Below, in pieces: positions 23,165 to 29,095 of a stretch of 35,950 nucleotides of DNA (position 1 is its first letter; each line of letters begins with the position of its first letter). A program made the translations under genes and the position numbers. The stretch comes from a virus. The stretch spans positions 1 to 35,950 of the IMG/VR virus record IMGVR_UViG_3300035698_011346; one strand, given 5' to 3'. The notes beneath the pieces were generated by a model, which did no database searches, was not told the DNA's origin, and worked only from the letters and a program-made list of their open reading frames with translations.

Positions 23165-23624
23165 GTTTTACATTCGCAATGAGAAGCAGCTGATGAGGAA
23201 GCTTGGAATGGATCCAACAATGGCTTCCGGTGCTGGATGGCTCGAGAAGGAAGACGGTCAAAATGAGTTTCTCATATGTCAATTAAAAACGACGGACAGT
23301 GACAGCATAAGAATTCGGCTTAAGGATATTCACACGCTTGAACATAATGGCAGCATATCGCATAAAGTTCCGTTATTTATGATCCAATTTTTGAAAACAG
23401 AGGAAGTTCTGATTATGGCAAAGCTGCAGGATCTTGAGACCATCGTTAAATATATAAACGACGGAACTTGCAAAGTGCCAATATCAGAAGTTGAGCTTCC
23501 AGAACACGCTACTGAACCAAAAAATAAACGTATAAAGTCCGCCGACAGTAGCGCGTTCTGGAATAGAAAAGATAAGGAGTTTGAAAATGCCAAACATAAA
23601 AATAAAGTCAGTCGCAAGATATAA
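23145..23624 (+). CDS. PD-(D/E)XK protein resembling archaeal-type Holliday junction resolvases
   Basis: 159 residues from the GTG at 23145 (GAGG at 23134-23137), overlapping the previous gene by 20 bases. Residues 27-53 read as a nuclease core: SGAG, K35-E36-D37, then FLICQ46-L-K48-TTDSDSI, like the SGA...KxD...(E/Q)xKxT...S pattern of Hjc-type resolvases; PLFMIQF follows. Q46 stands where Glu is usual, which reduces or alters metal binding, so activity is uncertain. The C-terminal third is lysine-rich and probably disordered. It would be a second junction-processing enzyme beside the RuvC-like protein. Confidence 0.6.
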   Translation: MPRRPGRFYIRNEKQLMRKLGMDPTMASGAGWLEKEDGQNEFLICQLKTTDSDSIRIRLKDIHTLEHNGSISHKVPLFMIQFLKTEEVLIMAKLQDLETIVKYINDGTCKVPISEVELPEHATEPKNKRIKSADSSAFWNRKDKEFENAKHKNKVSRKI

Positions 23625-23952
23625 TGGTCACAGTGTAAGGGCCAACAAGTCAGTCGATATTGGATTTAAGTTTGATTATGGTGAGCTTTCAAAGTACATC
23701 ACATTCGTGCAGCTTCTCAATGAAAACGTTAAAATTTCTGTTAAAATGTATGATCAAAAAGTGGATCGTTTGGGTGTATTTATGATTAAAGATATGCGTA
23801 TAGATCACGATGGTGAAGCTGTCATAAAGTTTAACAGCATGACAGATCAATCAGAGGTGCAGCTGATGCATCATTTAGTTGGTGACGAGCCATTCAAAAT
23901 TATGCTTGAAGCAGATATTGACATCCCAGAGGATGCAGAAGAGGAAGGATAA
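23587..23952 (+). CDS. Beta-rich small protein, unknown
   Basis: 121 residues from the ATG at 23587 (AAGGAG at 23574-23579); overlaps the preceding gene. Alternating strands (SVARYNGHSVRANKSVDIGFKF, KYITFVQLLNENVKISVKMYDQ) and an acidic end (IPEDAEEEG). The pattern could be a small OB- or beta-barrel-type domain; I cannot assign a family. Confidence 0.65.
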   Translation: MPNIKIKSVARYNGHSVRANKSVDIGFKFDYGELSKYITFVQLLNENVKISVKMYDQKVDRLGVFMIKDMRIDHDGEAVIKFNSMTDQSEVQLMHHLVGDEPFKIMLEADIDIPEDAEEEG

Positions 23953-23957
23953 ATAAA

Positions 23958-24146
23958 ATGAAAACAATAAAAAGCATTAGCGATATTGATGTAAATACGG
24001 CCGAGGGACGATTGCTTCTTCAAGCGCTTGCAAGGTTAAGCGTATTCGTGGATAAAAAATTGCAGCCAGATGAGATTATAGAAAATTTGAATAAAACAAT
24101 AGCAGGACAAGATATATTTACTATTTTGACAGTGGAGGATAAATAA
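23958..24146 (+). CDS. Small acidic helical protein, unknown
   Basis: 62 residues. AAGGATAAATAAA precedes its ATG, the same initiation cassette used elsewhere in this phage. Two helices (AEGRLLLQALARLSVFVDKK, PDEIIENLNKTIAG) are visible. Unknown; the next gene starts 2 bases after its stop region with GGAGGATAAATAAAATG. Confidence 0.6.
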   Translation: MKTIKSISDIDVNTAEGRLLLQALARLSVFVDKKLQPDEIIENLNKTIAGQDIFTILTVEDK

Positions 24147-24147
24147 A

Positions 24148-24384
24148 ATGCCAGATTTCAAAGAGCTTGCAAAAGCCAAGATACAAGAATCAAGAAATAT
24201 TGTTATCAGCAAACTTGGCGGAAGCGATAGCTTCACACTTGCGCAGCAGGTAGTGGTTAACGAAGGAAATGGGAAAGTCACGTCAATGTTTATGAAGGGC
24301 GCTATACATGTTGACGGTTTGGAAGCGCTTTATGGCTTGCGTAATGCATTATCCGAAGCAATCAGCGCAGTCGAAGCCGAATAA
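24148..24384 (+). CDS. Small protein, unknown
   Basis: 78 residues; GGAGG ahead of the ATG. It has a central strand pair (AQQVVVNEGNGKVTSMFMKGAIHV) flanked by helices and a C-terminal helix (LEALYGLRNALSEAISAVEAE). No family recognised. It ends the operon that started at P3; P4 follows 31 bases later. Confidence 0.6.
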   Translation: MPDFKELAKAKIQESRNIVISKLGGSDSFTLAQQVVVNEGNGKVTSMFMKGAIHVDGLEALYGLRNALSEAISAVEAE

Positions 24385-24415
24385 AAAATAATTTGAACTA
24401 TTTTCGTTAAAAAGG

Positions 24416-24444
24416 TTTACAACCATATAGTTATATGTTATAAT
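24416..24444 (+). promoter_or_regulatory. Promoter P4 (TTTACA - 17 bp - TATAAT)
   Basis: TTTACA at 24416-24421, 17-base spacer, TATAAT at 24439-24444 preceded by TG. AACTATTTTC at 24396-24405 is 20 bases before the -35. A 10-base palindrome AACTATAGTT at 24447-24456 covers the expected start of transcription. The leader ends AACAATAGTTTGCAGGAGGG before the ATG at 24488. Confidence 0.85.
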
Positions 24445-24487
24445 GGAACTATAGTTAAGGAACAATAGTTTGCAGGAGGGCAAGAAC

Positions 24488-25189
24488 ATGGATAAAGGTT
24501 TTGTATGGAATTCAGAATTGGATGAGGAAACAAGCAGAAGCATTAACGGCATTAAGAAAAATTATGGAATGTTCAAGTCAATGCAGCATAAAAATTATTT
24601 CTTGGACAGACTTGCAGGAATCAGAACACAGGAAAATTTGAAGTCATGTTTTGGAATCACAATATCAGAGCCGGAAGCAAAAACAGTGGAGCTTGAAGCA
24701 CTTATAGTTTTCTCAGAGTATGGATCCAGAGGACGAGTGCCATATACCGTCATAAATATCATGGATGATATCGGATTAAAAGCATCATATCGCATCAGAT
24801 ATAATGGCAATATGCGAGATGGATGTCGCCCAAATCCTTCAAAAACTGAAATGATATGGGAACGGGATCCCAGCATAATAAATAACGTCACAGTTGAATC
24901 ACAAATGAAAGTCAAAGCTCATGAGGATGCAAAGTCAGAATATTTAGAAGCATCCATAGGAGACAAGGTTGATTTGAAAGTGCAAAGTGCAAGAATAGCA
25001 GCCCGGTTTTCTTCAGCATTTGGCAATGTCATAGTTTATCATTTTGTTGTGGGAAATAGTGTTTTGGTTTGGAAAACAGGCACAGAGATTGATGTTAGCT
25101 GCATCACTTCAGTCAGAGGAACAGTCAAAACATTCGAGGAATTCAACGGTAAAAAACAGACAGTGTTAACACGTTGCAAAGTTTCATAA
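24488..25189 (+). CDS. OB-fold nucleic-acid-binding protein
   Basis: 233 residues from the ATG at 24488 (GGAGGG at 24475-24480). The C-terminal ~80 residues form an OB-like pattern: FGNVIVYHFVVGNSVLVWKTG, then SCITSVRGTVKTFEEFNGKKQTVLTRCKV, a signature I associate with phage single-strand-binding OB domains. The N-terminal part is helical (ETSRSINGIKKNYGMF, HKNYFLDRLAG). It is the first gene after P4 and is followed by a charge-block protein, so both may act on ssDNA or RNA. I cannot name a specific family. Confidence 0.65.
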   Translation: MDKGFVWNSELDEETSRSINGIKKNYGMFKSMQHKNYFLDRLAGIRTQENLKSCFGITISEPEAKTVELEALIVFSEYGSRGRVPYTVINIMDDIGLKASYRIRYNGNMRDGCRPNPSKTEMIWERDPSIINNVTVESQMKVKAHEDAKSEYLEASIGDKVDLKVQSARIAARFSSAFGNVIVYHFVVGNSVLVWKTGTEIDVSCITSVRGTVKTFEEFNGKKQTVLTRCKVS

Positions 25190-25254
25190 TGATTTTCAAG
25201 GGTGGAATTCCCTTAAGGATAAGATAATCAAAAATAAAATGGAGGATCACTACA

Positions 25255-25779
25255 ATGGCCAGAAATTGGAAACCCGCAGAAGCAGTAACAGCAATCACAG
25301 CAAAAGACAAGGCATGCATCAAGGATATTGGACACAGATTTCCCTTGTTTGCAGTTGCAGTCGCATCAGGCGACATCGTAGCGCTTCTCAGCGCGCTTCC
25401 CGAATATACCACGGTTCGCAAGATGGAAGCCGTCATGAAAGATGGAGTTGCAGATCTTGAGGACGATGATGAAGTTGAAGAAGTTGAAGAAGTCAAAGAA
25501 ACGCCGCCAGTAAAGGCTGCAAAAAAAGTCCGCGCTAAAAAAGTCGTCGAGCCTGAAGAGGACGAAGATGAGGAAGAGGAAGAAGCTCCTCCAGTGAAGA
25601 AGTCCCGCAAAGCGAAAGCAAAGCCGGCCCCTGAGCCTGAGGAAGATGAAGACGAGGAAGAGGACGAGGAGGAAGAAGTTCCTGTCAAAAAGTCCAAAAA
25701 GGTTCCCGTCAAAAAGGTTCCCGCCAAAAAGTCCAAAAAAGCAGCCGATGAGGATGATGATGAGGACTGGGACGTATAA
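25255..25779 (+). CDS. Charge-block protein with alternating acidic and basic segments
   Basis: 174 residues; GGAGGA at 25241-25246. The first ~72 residues form a compact helical domain (AVTAITAKDKACIKDIGHRFP, ASGDIVALLSALPEY). From ~73 on the chain alternates: acidic (EPEEDEDEEEEE), basic (KKSRKAKAK), acidic (EEDEDEEEDEEEE), basic (KKSKKVPVKKVPAKKSKK) and an acidic end (DEDDDEDWDV). The basic part resembles histone-H1/AlgP-like lysine repeats and the acidic tail resembles that of the SSB at 9865. It could bind DNA or screen protein-DNA contacts; no family recognised. The antisense Ser-rich frame is a shadow of the Glu/Asp runs. Confidence 0.7.
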   Translation: MARNWKPAEAVTAITAKDKACIKDIGHRFPLFAVAVASGDIVALLSALPEYTTVRKMEAVMKDGVADLEDDDEVEEVEEVKETPPVKAAKKVRAKKVVEPEEDEDEEEEEAPPVKKSRKAKAKPAPEPEEDEDEEEDEEEEVPVKKSKKVPVKKVPAKKSKKAADEDDDEDWDV

Positions 25780-25809
25780 TCAAAGCGTATAGCATGCAGC
25801 GCTTATGAT

Positions 25810-25879
25810 AAATTGGACCACCGCTGAGTTACAGAAAAATGCTGGTGCATGATTCAAAATGATAGCGGTGGTCCAATTT
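25810..25879. repeat. Perfect 16-bp inverted repeat in an intergenic leader
   Basis: AAATTGGACCACCGCT at 25810-25825 and its exact reverse complement at 25864-25879 enclose 38 bases. It occupies most of the 122-base gap between the charge-block gene and the gene at 25902. There is no T run after it, so it is a structured leader, a protein-binding site or an origin/recognition element rather than a plain terminator. A weaker AAGCG/CGCTT pair lies just before it (25783-25804) around AGCATGCA. Confidence 0.7.
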
Positions 25880-25901
25880 CAAAATTTCAAGGAGCAAGTC
25901 G

Positions 25902-26219
25902 ATGAGAATTGGGGATATTGGCACGGTAGATTGCAATGATTGGGAGCTGGAACAAAAATTGATAGCTGAAGTTGAAAAACTTCCAATGTTCAAAGACAGG
26001 GAGCTGACGTTGCGAGCATGCGAAGCTATTGCAAACGCCTATATGAAAAAATATAATTTTTCAATCCCTATAATCTACTGGTCAAGAGGATCATTCGTTG
26101 CTGGGATATCGCATGGAACTGAAAGGTTAACTACTATATATGCGTTATCGTTGAAGGAATTTTTTCATAAAGTTGTTTTGTTTTGTTACACGTATGCGAA
26201 GCAGAAGAGGTTAAAATGA
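25902..26219 (+). CDS. Small protein, unknown
   Basis: 105 residues from the ATG at 25902 (AAGGAG at 25889-25894, just after the inverted repeat). Helical first half (WELEQKLIAEVEKLP, RACEAIANAYMKKY), then IPIIYWSRGSFVAGIS and a basic end. Its stop overlaps the next ATG (ATGA). No family recognised; the preceding hairpin may control its translation. Confidence 0.65.
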   Translation: MRIGDIGTVDCNDWELEQKLIAEVEKLPMFKDRELTLRACEAIANAYMKKYNFSIPIIYWSRGSFVAGISHGTERLTTIYALSLKEFFHKVVLFCYTYAKQKRLK

Positions 26220-26569
26220 TTTTGGAAATAACGTGCACGACTTGTAAATATGCCGAATGCAAAGATCAAGATTCACCATGTACTGAATGCTTAAGAATAT
26301 CAGCTTCAGGGGGCTCAAATTATTCATGCTGGGTACATAAAGAAGCAGGAAAAAAAGTCGGGCCATTAGAAGCAATGAAATTACAATTGAAATCAACAGA
26401 CTGTCTATATGGTGCGGCCATGAATGAGCTCAATAAGTTGAAAGCTAAAATGATTAAAATAAATGATATAGCTTTGACAGCTGAAGTCAGTTTGCGGCCG
26501 AAGCCATATAAAAATGCGATAATTGAAATCATTGAAATATGCAGTTGTGGAGATGAATATGAGGATTGA
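26216..26569 (+). CDS. Cys-rich small protein, possible zinc-binding
   Basis: 117 residues from the ATG at 26216 (AGAGG at 26206-26210), coupled to the previous gene by a TGA/ATG overlap. The N-terminal part carries C7-x2-C10, C15, C22-x2-C25 and C38 (CTTCKYAEC...PCTEC), suitable for a zinc ribbon-like site, followed by a helical region and a C-terminal CSCGDEYED. Similar Cys-rich openings occur in small phage early proteins. Function unknown. Confidence 0.6.
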   Translation: MILEITCTTCKYAECKDQDSPCTECLRISASGGSNYSCWVHKEAGKKVGPLEAMKLQLKSTDCLYGAAMNELNKLKAKMIKINDIALTAEVSLRPKPYKNAIIEIIEICSCGDEYED

Positions 26570-27005
26570 AGTATATACCGATGGAGCGTGTTCATGCAAT
26601 CCTGGTCGTGGTGGATGGTCAGCAATAGTATTCACTAACAATCATGTTGAAAAGCTTTCAGGCGCGTCTGAGCATACCACAAACAATCGAATGGAACTTC
26701 AAGCGGTTATAGAAGGTCTCAAGTATGGTAAAAAGATAGAAGGTGCAGCGCTGCATGTTTATTCCGATTCAGCCTATGTCATAAATGCAATTAAAAATGA
26801 ATGGATAGGAAAATGGATGGAACGTGAATGGAAAACAACTAAAAATGAAGAAGTTAAAAATCAAGATCTGTGGATAGAATTGAGATCCCAGATGAAGGAA
26901 ATAAAGAAAACAAAAAAGTTAAGATTCATCAAAGTGAAGGGACATTCAGATAATGAACTGAATAATATGGCTGATCGTTTAGCCAAAAAAGCAATGGCCC
27001 TCTAA
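26559..27005 (+). CDS. rnhA: Ribonuclease HI
   Basis: 148 residues from the ATG at 26559 (TGGAG at 26548-26552). Catalytic acids of the family are D8 (YTDGAC), E46 (NRMELQAV), D70 (YSDSAYV) and D139 (NNMADRLAK). G-x-GGW (17-20) and the GKWMEREW handle region fit RNase HI. It removes RNA from RNA-DNA hybrids, for example primers made by the primase at 8960. It overlaps the upstream gene by 11 bases and precedes a terminator-like hairpin. Confidence 0.92.
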   Translation: MRIEVYTDGACSCNPGRGGWSAIVFTNNHVEKLSGASEHTTNNRMELQAVIEGLKYGKKIEGAALHVYSDSAYVINAIKNEWIGKWMEREWKTTKNEEVKNQDLWIELRSQMKEIKKTKKLRFIKVKGHSDNELNNMADRLAKKAMAL

Positions 27006-27031
27006 AATATCTAAATAATATTTTGCAATAA

Positions 27032-27057
27032 TGCACTCCAGCGATGGGTGTATTTTT
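27032..27057 (+). terminator. Rho-independent terminator-like hairpin before terminase
   Basis: TGCACTC at 27032-27038 pairs with GGGTGTA at 27046-27052 (two G-T pairs) around a 7-base loop and is followed by five T. The outer AATGCA/TGCATT bases could extend the pairing as an alternative. The stem is short, so efficiency is uncertain. It separates the early operon from the packaging genes and would mark the boundary between early and late transcription. Confidence 0.5.
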
Positions 27058-27079
27058 GCATTTGAGGGAGTTGTAAGAA

Positions 27080-27751
27080 GTGGCACACGCAGCAAGAAGG
27101 ATAGAAATAGACGACACAGAACAAGAACTTCTGGCAATGTCAAGGCATACTGCAATTAGTGAATTGACAGATAAGCAAGTTTTATTTTGTGAGATTTATA
27201 CACGAACAAATAATATAAGGCTATCAGCAAAGCAAGCCGGTTATTCAAAAGATTCAGCTCATATGATTGGTTGGAAGATACGTCAAAACATAAAATGTGT
27301 AAGATACATTGCATGGTTAAAAGCAAGAGTTATGCAGGAGTGCTGCATCAAGGGTGTTGAACTCCTTGATCAATATATACGAATAGCATTTGCAGACATA
27401 ACTGATTATCTGCGAGAGGATAGGTTTGGAACAATAAAATTAAAAAAGCTTGAGGATATGGATGGTCAGTTGATAAGCAAAGTAAATCAGCGCGTTGGTG
27501 GTTTTACGATAGAACTATTTGATAAAACAAAAGCACTCGAAAAGATAGAACATTATTTTGAATTCATGCCAGTTGATTGGAGACAAAAGATCGAGGAACG
27601 TAAGGTAGGAATCATGGAGAAACGTCTTGAAATTGAACGTATAAAAGCAGGACAATTCACTGATGAAGACTTTGATGATGGTTTTATGGAAGCGCTTAAG
27701 CAGTCAGCGGAGGAAGTTTGGGCAGATGAAATAGACGATACAGGTGAATAA
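27080..27751 (+). CDS. terS: Terminase small subunit
   Basis: 223 residues from a GTG at 27080 (GAGGGA at 27064-27069). The N-terminal half has the family pattern LTDKQVLFCEIY...NIRLSAKQAGYS (about 29-56), then MIGWKIRQN, VRYIAWL (helix-turn-helix and oligomerisation core). The C-terminus is helical and acidic, as needed to contact the large subunit. It recognises the packaging site, which is normally in or near this gene. The 25810-25879 repeat and the sequence upstream are worth testing as such a site. Confidence 0.88.
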   Translation: MAHAARRIEIDDTEQELLAMSRHTAISELTDKQVLFCEIYTRTNNIRLSAKQAGYSKDSAHMIGWKIRQNIKCVRYIAWLKARVMQECCIKGVELLDQYIRIAFADITDYLREDRFGTIKLKKLEDMDGQLISKVNQRVGGFTIELFDKTKALEKIEHYFEFMPVDWRQKIEERKVGIMEKRLEIERIKAGQFTDEDFDDGFMEALKQSAEEVWADEIDDTGE

Positions 27752-27753
27752 TC

Positions 27754-29076
27754 ATGTCAAATAAAGTTAGATTTAAGTTCGTTCCATTTAGTGCAAAGCA
27801 GAAGAAGGTTTTAACGTGGTGGATGCATCCAAAGTATTCATCATATGATGCTATTATAGCTGATGGATCTATAAGGAGCGGTAAAACATTAACCATGTCC
27901 TTAAGCTTCATTCTGTGGGCTATGACTTCATTCCAAAACAAGTCCTTCGGCATGTCGGGTAAAACCGTTGGATCTTTCAAGAGGAACGTCTGGGTTCTAC
28001 TGAAAATAATGTTATACTTCCGCGGTTATAAAATATCAAAAATGAGTGATGTAGGGGATAATGCATATTCAATAGTTCATCAAGGAATCGAAAACTACTT
28101 CTATATATTTGGTGGTAGAGATGAGAGCAGCCAAGATCTAGTACAAGGTTTTACGGCAGCAGGGTTCCTATTTGATGAAGTGGCTTTGATGCCTAAATCA
28201 TTTGTTATGCAAGCAATAGGACGTTGTAGTGAAGAAGGAGCTAAATTGTGGTTTAACTGCAATCCAGATGGTCCATATCATTGGTTTAAGTTGGAATGGA
28301 TTGATATGAGTGCAGGGAAGAGAGCATTGTATTTGCACTTTGAATTAGATGATAACCCGAGCTTATCAGAAGAAACAAAAGAGAAATACAGAAGACGCTT
28401 CGTAGGATTGTTTTATCAACGTTTTATCTTAGGTCTGTGGGTACTTGCAGAGGGCATTATTTATTCAATGTTTCAGCAATCAATGGTGATAAAGCGGGTT
28501 CCAAATGATGTTAAAATAAACAGACGCTGGATAGCTATTGACTATGGCCAGAGCAACGCCACAACGTTCATCCTACTCGGTCTTGGCTCAGACGATAAAC
28601 TATACATATTGGATGAATACTATCATGAAGGGCGTTCAGAGCACGTTCAGAAGTCACCGAAAGCATATAGCACAGATTATTTTGAGTGGTTAATGCAGAA
28701 TGGGACTGTTGAAGCGGATGCTGCAGGAATAGAGAAGCGTTATCCAGTGAAATATGATGCAGTTTATATAGATCCATCAGCAAAGGGATTTATGCTGCAA
28801 TTACACGAGGATGGGGAACGTCGCATCACAAAAGCAAACAATGACGTCATACGAGGAATTGAATTGTTAAGCTCAATAATTGAAAATGATAAGATGCGGG
28901 TACTTTCACGCTGCAAAAATACAATCAATGAGTTTTCATCATATTCATGGGATCCAAAAGCTCAAATGCGTGGTGAGGATAAGCCATTAAAACAATTTGA
29001 TCATTGTATGGATGCAATAAGATATTATATAAACGGAAATAGGCTGTTTTGGCAGCGTCTAGTTAAGAACAAATGA
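27754..29076 (+). CDS. terL: Terminase large subunit (PBSX-type)
   Basis: 440 residues, starting 2 bases after terS. ATPase: Walker A GSIRSGKT (38-45), Walker B GFLFDEVAL with D141/E142, coupling-type FNCNPDGPYHWFK (167-179). Nuclease: D263 (WIAIDYGQ), D340 (AVYIDPS), and D416/D420 in the QFDHCMDAIRYY ending, all of the RNase H-fold terminase nuclease. It cuts concatemers and pumps DNA into the procapsid. The size and motifs are typical of PBSX/SPP1-like siphoviruses. Confidence 0.95.
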   Translation: MSNKVRFKFVPFSAKQKKVLTWWMHPKYSSYDAIIADGSIRSGKTLTMSLSFILWAMTSFQNKSFGMSGKTVGSFKRNVWVLLKIMLYFRGYKISKMSDVGDNAYSIVHQGIENYFYIFGGRDESSQDLVQGFTAAGFLFDEVALMPKSFVMQAIGRCSEEGAKLWFNCNPDGPYHWFKLEWIDMSAGKRALYLHFELDDNPSLSEETKEKYRRRFVGLFYQRFILGLWVLAEGIIYSMFQQSMVIKRVPNDVKINRRWIAIDYGQSNATTFILLGLGSDDKLYILDEYYHEGRSEHVQKSPKAYSTDYFEWLMQNGTVEADAAGIEKRYPVKYDAVYIDPSAKGFMLQLHEDGERRITKANNDVIRGIELLSSIIENDKMRVLSRCKNTINEFSSYSWDPKAQMRGEDKPLKQFDHCMDAIRYYINGNRLFWQRLVKNK

Positions 29077-29095
29077 TTTTGAGGAGTTGGTTATT

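Noticed and set aside
25198-25214. AAGGG/CCCTT hairpin after the OB-fold gene as a terminator
   Set aside because: Only 5 bp and no T run follows.
25143-25736. 197-residue antisense frame with long Ser runs
   Set aside because: Ser runs are the reverse complement of Glu/Asp codon runs of the sense gene; no ribosome binding site or motif.
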